From assembly GCF_030315685.1 (NCBI RefSeq), contig NZ_JASXSI010000023.1:20590-84589 (forward strand): a stretch of 64,000 bases of DNA. The letters are read 5' to 3'. Every line of letters starts with the position of its first letter. The first letter of the stretch is position 1. The position numbers and the translations under genes were made by a program. Below, piece by piece: positions 1-9,274 of the stretch. Under the pieces are notes generated by a model. It was not told the origin of the DNA and did no database searches. It worked only from the letters and a program-made list of their open reading frames with translations. This DNA comes from Gordonia sp. ABSL11-1 (lineage in GTDB: Bacteria; Actinomycetota; Actinomycetes; Mycobacteriales; Mycobacteriaceae).

Positions 1-1581
1 GTCCTCCAGAAGTCCGGTGCACTGGACTTCGGCAAGCCCAAGGAGCTGATCACCTCCGTCAAGCGCAGCAAGACTCTGGGCGCCCCGGCGACGATCATCA
101 TGCACGGCGCCGAGGAGTATCCCGACGATCCCGCACTGACCGACGAACGCGGCACCCTCACGTTCGCCGAACTGCAGCGCAACGCGAACGCCCTGGCCAA
201 CGACCTGCTCGCCTCGGGTCTGACGCCCGGCAGCGTCGTCGGAGTGCTCGCCCGCGACCACCGCGGTCTGCTGACCGTGCTCGTCGCCTCCGGCCTCGCC
301 GGGGTACGCCTCGCCATGATGAACACCGGGTTCGGCAAGACCCAGTTCGCCGAGGTCGCCGAGCGCGAGAACGTCAAGGCGATGCTCTTCGACGAGGAGT
401 TCATCGACCTGCTCGACGATCTGCCCGCCGACATCTCGCGCTATCTGACGTGGGTCGACGGCAACCGCCCCGTCCCGGAGGGTGCACGCACCCTCGAGGA
501 CATCGTCCGCACCGGCGACACCAGCACGCCCCCCGAGCCGAACGAGATCGGCGGACTCGTCATCCTGACGAGCGGTACCACCGGATTGCCGAAAGGTGCT
601 GCACGAGGCCGGTTCTCACCGTTCACGAGTGCACTCATCCTGGATCGCATCCCGATCCCCCAGCACGGCACCTCCGTCATCGTCTCGCCGATCTTCCATT
701 CGACCGGCTTCGCCCTCTGGGGTGTCAGCACGGCTCTCGGGAACAAGACGGTCGTGATGCGCCGCTTCGACGCCGAGAAGACCCTCGCCGCGATCGCCCA
801 ACACCGCGCCGACATGCTGGTCGCCGTCCCGACGATGCTGCACCGCATGGTGGCCCTCGAACCGGAGATCATCGGCAAGTACGACCTGTCATCGTTGAAG
901 ATCATCGTCATCGCCGGCTCAGCCCTGTCGCCGACACTGTCGGAAGCGGTCCAAGACGCGTTCGGCGATGTCCTCTACAACCTCTACGGCTCGACGGAGG
1001 TCGCGGTCGCGTCGGTGGCGCAGCCGAAGGAGCTGCGACTGGCCCCCGGCACGGTCGGTCGCGCCCCGGTCAGCAGCCACCTCGCGCTCTACGACGAGAA
1101 CGACAAGCGCATCACCGACACCAACGTGCGCGGACGGCTGTTCGTGAAGAACGGGGCGCCGTTCGAGGGATACACCGACGGCCGCAACAAGCAGATCATC
1201 GACGGCTACATGTCGACCGGCGACATGGCGCGCTTCGACGAGAACGGCCTGATGTTCATCGAGGGTCGCGACGACGACATGATCGTCTCCGGGGGCGAGA
1301 ACGTCTATCCGCTCGAGGTGGAGAACCTGCTCGCCGAGCATCCCCACGTCGCCGACGTCGCAGTCGTCGGGGTCGAGGACGATGAGTTCGGAACCCGCCT
1401 GCGCGCGTTCATCGTTCGCCTCCCGGGCGCCGACCCGCAGGTCGAGGACATCAAGGCCCACGTGAAGTCGAATCTGGCCCGCTACAAGGTGCCGCGCGAT
1501 GTCGTCTTCATCGAGGAACTGCCACGCAATCCCACGGGCAAGCTGGTCCGCCGGTTGTTGCCGACGGGTCCGCTGAACTGA
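1..1581 (+). CDS. Acyl-CoA synthetase (AMP-binding, FadD-like), 5' end outside window
   Basis: The reading frame is open from base 1, so the N terminus lies upstream; 526 residues are visible. It should activate a fatty or other carboxylic acid to its acyl-CoA through an acyl-adenylate. Motifs in order are the AMP/P-loop signature ILTSGTTGLPKG near visible residues 183-194, YNLYGSTE, the STGDMARFDENG hinge region with the following GRDDDMIVSGGENVYP block, and the C-terminal lysine motif NPTGKLVRR. All key adenylating-enzyme motifs are present, so it looks active. The chain length of the substrate cannot be read from the sequence. An in-frame ATG at 100 exists, but the conserved frame continues before it. 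It converges on holB. Confidence 0.9.
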   Translation, partial: VLQKSGALDFGKPKELITSVKRSKTLGAPATIIMHGAEEYPDDPALTDERGTLTFAELQRNANALANDLLASGLTPGSVVGVLARDHRGLLTVLVASGLAGVRLAMMNTGFGKTQFAEVAERENVKAMLFDEEFIDLLDDLPADISRYLTWVDGNRPVPEGARTLEDIVRTGDTSTPPEPNEIGGLVILTSGTTGLPKGAARGRFSPFTSALILDRIPIPQHGTSVIVSPIFHSTGFALWGVSTALGNKTVVMRRFDAEKTLAAIAQHRADMLVAVPTMLHRMVALEPEIIGKYDLSSLKIIVIAGSALSPTLSEAVQDAFGDVLYNLYGSTEVAVASVAQPKELRLAPGTVGRAPVSSHLALYDENDKRITDTNVRGRLFVKNGAPFEGYTDGRNKQIIDGYMSTGDMARFDENGLMFIEGRDDDMIVSGGENVYPLEVENLLAEHPHVADVAVVGVEDDEFGTRLRAFIVRLPGADPQVEDIKAHVKSNLARYKVPRDVVFIEELPRNPTGKLVRRLLPTGPLN

Positions 1582-1582
1582 G

Positions 1583-1602
1583 CCCCGGCCCGATCCCCGG
1601 GG
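1583..1602. terminator. Weak GC hairpin between convergent genes
   Basis: A 6-bp stem (CCCCGG at 1583-1588 pairing with CCGGGG at 1597-1602, 8-nt loop) lies in the 34-bp gap between the acyl-CoA synthetase stop and the holB stop. No T-run follows. It could act as a bidirectional terminator, but the stem is short. Confidence 0.3.
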
Positions 1603-1615
1603 ACGAACCCGTCCG

Positions 1616-2902
1616 TCAAGCGTTCTCGCGTCGCATCGCGAGGTTGATCGTCGCGACCATCGCGTCGACCGCGAACTTCGGCTTCACGTTGACGTCCAAG
1701 GCGGTCCGGCATTCGAGGACCGCCTCGACACACCGCAGAAGCTGTTCGGGAGAGGCGAATCCGGCCATCGGCGCGACGATGTCGTCCGTCTTGTCCGGAT
1801 GCATCGCGGTAACCTGCGCGCCGACAGCGACCACCAGCGCGTCGCGGAAGAGTGCGGCGAGATCCACCAGCGCGCGGTCGAGGACGTCGCGGGACACGCG
1901 GGTGGCACGTGACTTCTGGCGCTTCTCCAGTTCTTTCAGGGCGCCGGCCGTGCCGCGCGGAGGACGAGCCGTCCCCTTACCCGTTCCGCCCGCGCCGAGC
2001 GCGGTCTTCATCTCCTCGGTCTCGGCCTCGTCGAGCTCGGCACTGATGGCCTTCGCCGCCTCGTCGGCCGACTTCACGAGCGCCTCGGCGGCGGCATAGG
2101 CAGTCGAATCGCGGGTGGCCGCACGCGCCAGTCCGAGCGCCTTCTCGCGTTGCGCTCGCGCGTCGTCGTCGGTCGCGAGGCGCTTGGCCCGCCCGACATG
2201 TCCACCACACACCCCGGCCGCCCACGCGGCGCGTTCGGGTTCGATGCCGTCGCGGTCGACCAGCACCTGCGCGATGTCGGGCACCGACGGCGTGGTCAGC
2301 GCGATGTGCCGACAGCGCGACCGGAGGGTGACCGAGATGTCCTCGGGGTCCACCGACGGCGCACACAGCAGGAACACCGTCCGCGGCGCCGGCTCCTCGA
2401 CCGCCTTCAGCAGGGCGTTGGCAGCTTGTTCGGTCAGCCGGTCGGCATCCTCGACGACGACGATCTGCCACCGACCGGTCCCCGGGCGTCGCGCCGCGGC
2501 CTGGACCACGTCGCGGGCCTCGGCGACCGAGAGACTCAGACCTTGCGGCACGACGTGGCGGATGTCGGCATGGGTCTGCGCCATCGCCGTCACACAGGCG
2601 CGGCATTCGCCACATCCGATCTCGCCGGGCGATTGGCACTGCAACGCAGCGGCGAAACAGGTGGCGGCCACCGACCGGCCGCTGCCCGGCGGACCGGTGA
2701 ACAGCCATGCGTGGGTCATGGACGCGCGGGCCACCCCGTCCGCGGCGGCCGGGTCCGCGTCGTCGGCGGTCGCGAACATGGAGATGGCGCCCATGTCGCC
2801 CTCGTCGAGACGTGCGGAGACACTGCGGGCAGCGCGGGCAGCCGACCGCAGTTCCTCGGCCACCGCGACCTGCCCGATCAGGCGCTCGAAGACATTTGTC
2901 AC
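1616..2902 (-). CDS. holB: DNA polymerase III subunit delta' (clamp-loader ATPase)
   Basis: A 428-residue clamp-loader subunit that helps open the beta clamp at the replication fork. The N terminus VTNVFERLIGQ matches the usual start of this family. It is followed by a nucleotide-binding loop FTGPPGSGRS, a cysteine cluster CGECRAC of the zinc-binding kind, and the block VVEDADRLTEQAANALLKAVEEP typical of DnaX/delta' proteins. Start chosen at GTG 2902 because TACGCT (2910-2915) lies 7 nt before it, consistent with a leaderless mRNA; an ATG at 2935 is also in frame. It is divergent from the adenylate cyclase, the same arrangement as Rv3644c/Rv3645. Confidence 0.9.
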   Translation of the reverse strand: MTNVFERLIGQVAVAEELRSAARAARSVSARLDEGDMGAISMFATADDADPAAADGVARASMTHAWLFTGPPGSGRSVAATCFAAALQCQSPGEIGCGECRACVTAMAQTHADIRHVVPQGLSLSVAEARDVVQAAARRPGTGRWQIVVVEDADRLTEQAANALLKAVEEPAPRTVFLLCAPSVDPEDISVTLRSRCRHIALTTPSVPDIAQVLVDRDGIEPERAAWAAGVCGGHVGRAKRLATDDDARAQREKALGLARAATRDSTAYAAAEALVKSADEAAKAISAELDEAETEEMKTALGAGGTGKGTARPPRGTAGALKELEKRQKSRATRVSRDVLDRALVDLAALFRDALVVAVGAQVTAMHPDKTDDIVAPMAGFASPEQLLRCVEAVLECRTALDVNVKPKFAVDAMVATINLAMRRENA

Positions 2903-2953
2903 AACGGCCAGCGTAATGCGCTGTTCGGACACCACCCATCGACCAGCGCGTGT

Positions 2954-2987
2954 TTAACAATTGCAAGCAGACAGCTACCGTTGTTAC
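2954..2987 (+). promoter_or_regulatory. Promoter of the adenylate cyclase gene, probably leaderless
   Basis: TTAACA (2954-2959), a 16-nt spacer and TACCGT (2976-2981) form a SigA-like promoter. The predicted start of transcription, 6-7 nt further on, coincides with the GTG codon at 2988. This is pattern matching only. Confidence 0.45.
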
Positions 2988-4532
2988 GTGATTGAACGTC
3001 GGTCTCGGTGGTCAAAGGGCCTGCATCTGGCCCGATGGCTCATACACACACCGTGGCCGATCCTTGCCCTCGACATGCTGCGCGCAAACGTCGTCGGCGC
3101 CCTGTTCACCTTCGCCTTCCTGCGGTTCGGCATGCCGGTCGAGGACTCGATCCGACTCGACGAGATCACCGCCCTCAACCAGATCATCTTCGCGGTCTAC
3201 CTGATACTCGCGATGCTCGTCGGCGGGTTCCTCAGCATCCAGCTCTCGCTGCCCGTCCTCGTCTGGCACCGACGACGCACCCGCCTCGACAACGAGACCG
3301 CCCGCCGTCGAGCCCTCAAACTGCCCTACCTGCTCTCGGTCGTGAACGCCACACTCTGGCTCATCGGCGGAGTCATCTTCACGCTGGTGAACTTCGTGGT
3401 ATCCCACCGGGATGCGTTCATCGTGGCGATGGCCAGCGCCATCGGCGCGCTGGTGACCTGCGTGCTGTCGTACATGCAGGCGGAGAAGGTCCTGCGACCG
3501 ATCACCGTCGCCGCGATGGCCAACGACCCCGACGCCGCCGTCGCGCCGAGCGTGACCACCCGCATCGCCGTCTTCTGGGTGGTCAGCGTCGTCGCGCCGC
3601 TGGCCGTCATCATCGGTCTGATCACCCTGCAGCGGCTCGGCTGGATCGCCACCGACCCGGCAGGCCTACAGCGCCCGATCCTGTGGATGTCGGGCGCGGC
3701 CCTGGCGTTCAGCGTCATCGCGATCGTGCGGGTCGTCGCCGCGATCAACGACCCGATCAAGCAGCTGCGCCGCGCGCAGGGCGAGGTGAGTGGCGGTAAT
3801 CTCAACGTCGCGGTCAAGATCTACGACGGTTCCGACCTGGGCCTGCTGCAGGCGGGCTTCAACGACATGGTCGCCGACCTGCGCGAACGGCAGCAGCTGC
3901 GCAACCTGTTCGGTCGGTACGTCGGCGAGGACGTCGCCCGCAAGGCGATCGAGACGGGGACCGAGCTCGGTGGCGAGGAACGGTACGTCGGCGTCCTGTT
4001 CGTCGACATCGTCGGCTCGACGCGGCTGGCCGTGAACCGGCCGCCGCGTGAGGTCGTCGAACTGCTCAACGAGTTCTTCCGGGTGGTGGTCGCGGTCGTC
4101 GGACGCCACGGCGGATTCGTCAACAAGTTCCAGGGCGATGCCGCCCTGGCCATCTTCGGGGCACCGCTGGACCTCGAAGACTTCGCGGGGCGTGCCCTGG
4201 CGTCGGCGCGCGAGCTCCGGACGGAGCTGTATCAGACCCTCGGCGACACCGACATCGGCATCGGGGTGTCGGCCGGCAAGGCCATCGCCGGGCACATCGG
4301 CTCCGAGCAGCGCCTCGAGTACACGGTCATCGGCGATCCCGTGAACGAGGCGGCACGCCTGACCGAGTTGGCCAAGGACGAACCGACCCGGGTGTTGGGG
4401 TCGGCTCGCGCAGTGTTCCTGGCGGCGCAGAGCGAGGCCGAGCACTGGGACATCGGCGAAGGCGTCGAACTGCGCGGCCGCGGCATCGAGACCCTGCTCG
4501 CCCGACCGCTGCTGGCACCCATGGGGACCTGA
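2988..4532 (+). CDS. Membrane class III adenylate cyclase (six-TM, HAMP, cyclase)
   Basis: Makes cAMP from ATP. The N-terminal half (about residues 25-250) has six hydrophobic segments in pairs; a HAMP-like linker follows (AAINDPIKQLRRAQGEVSGG) and then a class III catalytic domain. Catalytic residues are visible: metal aspartates in FVDIVGST and in KFQGDAALAIFG, the adenine-selecting lysine in that second motif, and the IGDPVNEAAR block carrying the Asn and Arg used in catalysis, so the enzyme should be active. Its position next to holB and before topA is that of Rv3645. Start GTG 2988 is supported by the leaderless promoter; a TTG at 2961 is in frame. Crp is encoded about 28 kb downstream. 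Confidence 0.88.
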   Translation: MIERRSRWSKGLHLARWLIHTPWPILALDMLRANVVGALFTFAFLRFGMPVEDSIRLDEITALNQIIFAVYLILAMLVGGFLSIQLSLPVLVWHRRRTRLDNETARRRALKLPYLLSVVNATLWLIGGVIFTLVNFVVSHRDAFIVAMASAIGALVTCVLSYMQAEKVLRPITVAAMANDPDAAVAPSVTTRIAVFWVVSVVAPLAVIIGLITLQRLGWIATDPAGLQRPILWMSGAALAFSVIAIVRVVAAINDPIKQLRRAQGEVSGGNLNVAVKIYDGSDLGLLQAGFNDMVADLRERQQLRNLFGRYVGEDVARKAIETGTELGGEERYVGVLFVDIVGSTRLAVNRPPREVVELLNEFFRVVVAVVGRHGGFVNKFQGDAALAIFGAPLDLEDFAGRALASARELRTELYQTLGDTDIGIGVSAGKAIAGHIGSEQRLEYTVIGDPVNEAARLTELAKDEPTRVLGSARAVFLAAQSEAEHWDIGEGVELRGRGIETLLARPLLAPMGT

Positions 4533-4560
4533 GTCACCGGAGTGCTCGGGCTTGCGCGCC

Positions 4561-4636
4561 GTATCGAGACCGGATGCGGCGCAAGTGGTCTCGATATCTC
4601 CCTCGCCTCGCGGCTCGGTCGTACTCGACCACCGGG
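4561..4636 (+). repeat. Dispersed palindromic repeat, copy A
   Basis: Lies in the gap between the convergent cyclase and topA genes. It contains GTATCGAGACC (4561-4571) facing GGTCTCGATAT (4587 onward), then a tail ending in CTACTCGACC-like sequence. The second half matches copy B (59743-59787) in the same direction and copy C (41929-41980) in the opposite direction. The spacing of conserved blocks suggests a hairpin-forming REP-like element. Confidence 0.6.
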
Positions 4637-4671
4637 AGCAAGACCGAACTCAACCAGCGGAAGGGCAGACG

Positions 4672-7600
4672 TCAGTCGGTCGACTTCTTCGCGGCGGTCT
4701 TCTTGGCCGTGGTCTTCTTGGCCGTGGTCTTCTTCGCCGCAGTCTTCTTCGCCGCAGTCTTCTTCGCCGTGGTCTTCTTCGCGGCCGCCTTCTTGGCCGG
4801 GGCCTTCTTGGCCGGGGCCTTCTTCGCGGCGGCCTTCTTCTTGGTCGCCTTCTTCACCGGCCCGCGCGCCCGACGATCGGCGAGGAGTTCCATCGCCCGT
4901 TCCGGCGTGATCGACGCGACCTCGTCACCCTTGCGGAGGCTGGCGTTGGTCTCACCGTCGGTCACATACGGTCCGAAGCGGCCGTCCTTGATCACCATCG
5001 GCTTCTCGCTGACCGAATCGTTGCCCAACTCGCGCAGCGGTGGGGCGGCGGCCTGGCGGCCTCGGCGCTTCGGCTCGGAGTAGATCTTCAATGCCTCGTC
5101 GAGGGTGATCTCGAAGAGCTGTTCCTCGCCGGCCAGCGACCGCGAATCGGTACCCTTCTTGAGGTAGGGACCGTATCGGCCGTTCTGTGCGGTGATCTCG
5201 TCGCCGGACTCCGGGTCGACGCCGACGACACGCGGCAACGACAACAGCTTCAGCGCGTCCTCGAGTGTGACGGTCGAGATGTCCATCGTCTTGAACAGTG
5301 ATCCGGTGCGCGGCTTCGGTCCGGCTTTCTTGGCAGCCTTCTTCGCCGTCTTCTTGGCGGTCTTGGTCGCCGTTCCACCGCCGGCGGGTGCGTCGTCGAG
5401 CGGCACCACACCACCGTCACCGCCCTCGCCGCCATCCCGCGGGGTCGGGCCCGCGGGCACCGCCACGGGTGCGCTGCCACCGTCGTCCTCGTCGTCGGCG
5501 GGCAGGATCTCGGTCACGTATGGGCCGAATCGTCCTTCCTTGGCGACGATCTCGTGCCCGGTGACCGGGTCGTTGCCGAGCGAGCGACCTTCCTGCGGGG
5601 TGGCGAAGAGCTTCTCCGCAACCGCAAGGGTGAGCTCGTCGGGGGTGATGTCGGCGGGCAGATTGGCGCGCTGCAGATCCGGTGAGGCGGGTGGAGAGGC
5701 TGCAGCACCATTCGCCCCGCTCGCTGCGCTCCCGGCGGCGAGATTACGTTCGAGATACGGCCCATAACGACCGACCCGCACGTAGACCGGTCGGCCTGCC
5801 TCGTCGTCGAAGAGACGGATCGAGTTGACCTCGCGGGCATCGATCTCCTCGAGGTTCACGCCGACGAGTTTTTTCAGACCGCCGTGCTTGGCGATATCGG
5901 ACCCGGCGATCTCCGCGACCTCCGGCGGCCCGCTCCCGGCGTCGTGCTCAGCGGAGTCTCCGAAGTAGAACTCGGTCAACCATCGGGTGCGGTTGGCGTT
6001 GCCGCTGGCGATCTGGTCGAGGTCGTCCTCGAGTGACGCCGTGAAGTCGTAGTCGACGAGACTCTGGAAGTACGCCTCGAGCAGCCCGACGACCGCGAAA
6101 GCGATCCACGACGGGACCAGGGCGTTGCCCTTCTTCACGACGTATCCGCGGTCCTGGATGGTGCCGATGATCGATGCGTACGTCGACGGTCGACCGATGC
6201 CGAGCTCTTCGAGCACCTTGACCAGCGATGCCTCGGTGAACCGCGCGGGCGGGTTCGTCGAGTGGCCGTCGGCGGTCAGGCTCGTCGCGGTCAGCGCCTG
6301 CCCCTCGCGCAACTGCGGGAGCCGGTGCTCGGCGTCGTCGGCCTGGCCGCCGGCCTGATCGTCGACGGTCTCGACGTAGGCCGACAGGAAACCGGGGAAC
6401 GTGATGGTGCGCCCGGATGCGGCGAAGGTGCAGGTCTCGCCGGAGGAGGCCGTGCCGGTGATGCGCAGGCTCAGGGTGGTGCCCTTCGCATCGGCCATCT
6501 GCGATGCGACGGTCCGCTGCCAGATCAGTTCGTAGAGACGGAACTCGTCGGTCTCGAGCTGGTTGGCGACCTGACCGGGCGTCCGGAACGTCTCGCCGGC
6601 CGGGCGGATCGCCTCGTGTGCCTCCTGCGCGTTCTTGACCTTGCGGTTGTACTGACGCGGGGTCGGATGGACGAATGACTCGCCGTACAGCTCGCGCGCC
6701 TGCGCACGGGCCGCGTTGATCGCCGACTCGCTCAGCGTCGTCGAGTCGGTACGCATGTAGGTGATGAAGCCGTTCTCGTAGAGGCGCTGTGCGATGCGCA
6801 TCGTCCGGTCTGACGAGAATCGCAGCTTGCGGCCGGCCTCCTGCTGCAGCGTCGAGGTCATGAAGGGTGCATACGGGCGGCGGGTGTAGGGCTTCTCCTC
6901 GACCGAGCTGACCGTCATGTCGGCGCCGTCGAGCGCCCCTGCCAGGCGAGTGGCGCGTGCCTCGTCGAGGACGACGACGCCGTCGGAGCGCTTCAGACCA
7001 CCGCGGGCATCGAAGTCCCGGCCGGTCGCGACGCGTGCCTCGTCGACGTTGACCAGCCGAGCGCCGAAGGTACGCGGCGTCGACTCGGCGTTCTCGCCGA
7101 CGTCCATCGTGGCGTCGATGTCCCAGTACTCGGCGGACACGAACGCCATGCGCTCACGTTCGCGCTCGACGATGATGCGGGTCGCCACCGACTGCACTCG
7201 GCCTGCCGACAACTTCGGCATGACCTTCTTCCACAGCACGGGACTGACCTCGTAGCCGTACAGGCGGTCCAGAATGCGTCGGGTCTCCTGGGCATCGACG
7301 AGGTCGATGTCCAGGTCGCGCGGGCTCTCGGCGGCGGCGCGGATCGCGGGTTCGGTGATCTCGTGGAAGACCATCCGCTTGACCGGGATCTTCGGCTTGA
7401 GCGTCTCGAGGAGGTGCCAGGCGATGGCCTCGCCCTCACGGTCACCGTCCGTCGCGAGGTAGAGCTCGTCGACGTCCTTCATCAGGGACCGCAGCTCCGA
7501 GACGGTCGACTTCTTGTCGGCCGAGACGACGTAGAGCGGCTCGAAGTTGTCGTCGACGTTCACGCCCAGCCGCGCCCAGGACTCGCCTTTGTACTTGGCG

Positions 7601-7773
7601 GGAACGTCGGCCGCGCCCCGCGGGAGGTCCCGGATGTGACCGCGCGAGGACTCCACGACATAGTTCGCCCCCAGATACCCCGCGATCTTGCGGGCCTTGG
7701 TCGGCGACTCGACGATGACCAATCGTCGGGTCGTGCTCCCCTTCGCGGGAGATGCGGTGCTGGTATCGGCCAC
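4672..7773 (-). CDS. topA: DNA topoisomerase I (type IA) with lysine-rich tail
   Basis: Relaxes negative supercoils by cutting one strand through a tyrosine. The TOPRIM domain begins with RLVIVESPTKARKIAGYLG and has the DGDREGEAIAW acidic motif. The active-site tyrosine is in GFITYMRTDSTT, at about residue 340. The C-terminal third has repeated GRFGPYVT-type modules instead of zinc fingers, as in other actinobacteria, and ends in a roughly 60-residue tail of KK(T/A)(T/A)A repeats likely to bind DNA. At 1033 residues it is somewhat longer than the mycobacterial enzyme. The start is GTG 7773, preceded by AAGGA about 7 nt upstream. Essential by analogy. Confidence 0.97.
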   Translation of the reverse strand: MADTSTASPAKGSTTRRLVIVESPTKARKIAGYLGANYVVESSRGHIRDLPRGAADVPAKYKGESWARLGVNVDDNFEPLYVVSADKKSTVSELRSLMKDVDELYLATDGDREGEAIAWHLLETLKPKIPVKRMVFHEITEPAIRAAAESPRDLDIDLVDAQETRRILDRLYGYEVSPVLWKKVMPKLSAGRVQSVATRIIVERERERMAFVSAEYWDIDATMDVGENAESTPRTFGARLVNVDEARVATGRDFDARGGLKRSDGVVVLDEARATRLAGALDGADMTVSSVEEKPYTRRPYAPFMTSTLQQEAGRKLRFSSDRTMRIAQRLYENGFITYMRTDSTTLSESAINAARAQARELYGESFVHPTPRQYNRKVKNAQEAHEAIRPAGETFRTPGQVANQLETDEFRLYELIWQRTVASQMADAKGTTLSLRITGTASSGETCTFAASGRTITFPGFLSAYVETVDDQAGGQADDAEHRLPQLREGQALTATSLTADGHSTNPPARFTEASLVKVLEELGIGRPSTYASIIGTIQDRGYVVKKGNALVPSWIAFAVVGLLEAYFQSLVDYDFTASLEDDLDQIASGNANRTRWLTEFYFGDSAEHDAGSGPPEVAEIAGSDIAKHGGLKKLVGVNLEEIDAREVNSIRLFDDEAGRPVYVRVGRYGPYLERNLAAGSAASGANGAAASPPASPDLQRANLPADITPDELTLAVAEKLFATPQEGRSLGNDPVTGHEIVAKEGRFGPYVTEILPADDEDDGGSAPVAVPAGPTPRDGGEGGDGGVVPLDDAPAGGGTATKTAKKTAKKAAKKAGPKPRTGSLFKTMDISTVTLEDALKLLSLPRVVGVDPESGDEITAQNGRYGPYLKKGTDSRSLAGEEQLFEITLDEALKIYSEPKRRGRQAAAPPLRELGNDSVSEKPMVIKDGRFGPYVTDGETNASLRKGDEVASITPERAMELLADRRARGPVKKATKKKAAAKKAPAKKAPAKKAAAKKTTAKKTAAKKTAAKKTTAKKTTAKKTAAKKSTD

Positions 7774-8001
7774 CGGGCGTCCTTACTTCGCTTTCGCTGC
7801 TCGCTGAGGTTTGTACCTTATATATAGCGCTGTTTGCACATCCGGATTCCCTTCGTAAAGACCCAGTGTGACAAATTGAGCCGGGCCACGTCGCGCCCGA
7901 ATGGCAAAGTGCCAGTTCAGGGCGGTTTTCATCGTCCGTTTGTAGGACCAAAGTCCCAATTTCGGTGCGTGTGCCGCCCCAGCGCCGGGCGACATCGCAG
8001 G

Positions 8002-8589
8002 TCAGAAGCCGAGAACGGCGGGCCAGTGGCTGTCCGCCTCCGGCTCGGGCGGCGGGTCGCCGACATATTCGAGCAGATGGGTGAGGCGGCGTTTGCCCGC
8101 GATACGCAGGGCCGGCGAGGTCCCGCGGGTCCCGACGAGCGTCGGGGCGACGCCCACCCGCATGAGTGCCGTCGCCAGCGGCGCGTGTGTGTCGGGGGCT
8201 CGGGCGTCGAGCCCGAGTAGATATCGCTCCCCGTCTCGTTCGCCGGCAGCGATCGTCCACAACCGCAGCGCGCGGGGCGACGGGACCCATCCAGCCGGCA
8301 TCGCCTTGACAGCCCCGGACGTCCATCGGCGGTGGAGTTCGTCGAGTTGATGACTGTGCGCGGTGCGCGCAATGGGGTTGCCCTCGTCGGACGTCACGAT
8401 CTCGGTGCCGGCACCGGTCGCGGCCATCTCCTGGGTCAGGGCGTTCGCGCGCCACATCTCACCGACCACGACGGAGACCCGCGTACCGGAATCGGAACGG
8501 ACGGCTTGGCCCTGGGCGGCCAGCAGACCCGCGAGATCGTCGTACGCGGGCTGATCGATCTGTGCCGAGAAGAACGACAACTGGCCCAC
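8002..8589 (-). CDS. Conserved hypothetical protein, Rv3647c-like
   Basis: 195 residues, soluble, with no signal peptide or membrane segment and no motif I can tie to a reaction. Size and position between topA and cspA match the mycobacterial Rv3647c protein, whose function is not known to me. The sequence is of ordinary composition with a Trp/Arg-rich middle (LHRRWTSGAVKAMPAGW). Start GTG 8589 is supported by TAACCT at 8596-8601, six nt upstream, suggesting a leaderless transcript. The 228 bp between it and topA carry an AT-rich patch (TATATATAAGG on the minus strand, near 7820) that probably belongs to the topA promoter. Confidence 0.8.
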   Translation of the reverse strand: MGQLSFFSAQIDQPAYDDLAGLLAAQGQAVRSDSGTRVSVVVGEMWRANALTQEMAATGAGTEIVTSDEGNPIARTAHSHQLDELHRRWTSGAVKAMPAGWVPSPRALRLWTIAAGERDGERYLLGLDARAPDTHAPLATALMRVGVAPTLVGTRGTSPALRIAGKRRLTHLLEYVGDPPPEPEADSHWPAVLGF

Positions 8590-8666
8590 ACACCGAGGTT
8601 ACTTTGTCGACGGCCTCTCGTCGGGAGGTGCGCGCCTACGTCGGGACGTGGAGACCGCCGGAAATG

Positions 8667-8704
8667 AGTCGCTCCCGGTCACCGTGTGGTGACCGGGAGC
8701 GACT
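8667..8704. terminator. Perfect 17-bp hairpin terminator after cspA
   Basis: The arms 8667-8683 and 8688-8704 are perfectly complementary over 17 bp, with a GTGT loop. It lies 38 bp beyond the cspA stop. There is no clear T-run, as is usual for actinobacterial terminators of this shape. Confidence 0.8.
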
Positions 8705-8742
8705 GCGCTCAAGCGTGCTTCGCAGCTTGCAGGAGGTGACTC

Positions 8743-8946
8743 CTAGACGGCGCGGACGCCCGTGGCCTGCGGGCCCTTGGTGCCCTGGCCGACCTCGAAC
8801 TCGACGCGCTGGTTCTCCTCGAGGGTGCGGAATCCCGAGCCCTGGATCTCGGAGTAGTGGACGAACACGTCGTCGGACCCCTCATCAGGCGCGATGAAGC
8901 CGAAGCCCTTTTCCGCGTTGAACCACTTCACAGTTCCCTGTGCCAT
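8743..8946 (-). CDS. cspA: Cold-shock protein A-type (RNA chaperone)
   Basis: A 67-residue single OB-fold protein that binds single-stranded RNA and DNA. It begins MAQGTVKWFNAEKGFGFI, with RNP1 (KGFGFI) and RNP2 (DVFVHYSEI) motifs intact. Length and sequence are typical of actinobacterial CspA, equivalent to Rv3648c. AAAGGA precedes the ATG by about 8 nt. It is followed by a strong hairpin terminator and is therefore monocistronic. Confidence 0.97.
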   Translation of the reverse strand: MAQGTVKWFNAEKGFGFIAPDEGSDDVFVHYSEIQGSGFRTLEENQRVEFEVGQGTKGPQATGVRAV

Positions 8947-9274
8947 TACTGCAATCCTTTACATACATTCCAACAGACGCGACACGATGAGCCTCGTGTC
9001 GTGGTCGGTTCCGACCGCCATACCTCGATGGACCTTGCGGAGAACCCGCCAAATCAGCCTCAGTACCACGGCCACAACACGATCTCGGGAGACCACCGGA
9101 TGTCCGGCAGCTCACGAAAGCTGCGACCGCCACTAGTCAATCATGTTACGGACGCCCGCGATAGTCACCCCAACCAAACTGGGTAAAAACCTGGCGGTCT
9201 TCGCCGTCTCGGACATCCCCAAGTAACATCGGAGTCCACGTTGGCGAACGGCGTCGACGATCGAGTCAGTAAGA
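8947..9274. other. Divergent intergenic region cspA / DUF1998 helicase
   Basis: 328 bp with no convincing gene. It should hold the cspA promoter and leader on the minus strand (cold-shock mRNAs usually have long 5' leaders) and the helicase promoter on the plus strand. The part near 9120-9240 is AT-richer than its surroundings. I see no clean promoter pair. Confidence 0.5.

Noticed and set aside
7783..7995. 70-residue minus-strand frame upstream of topA
   Set aside because: No ribosome site, no family, and it overlaps the probable topA promoter patch.
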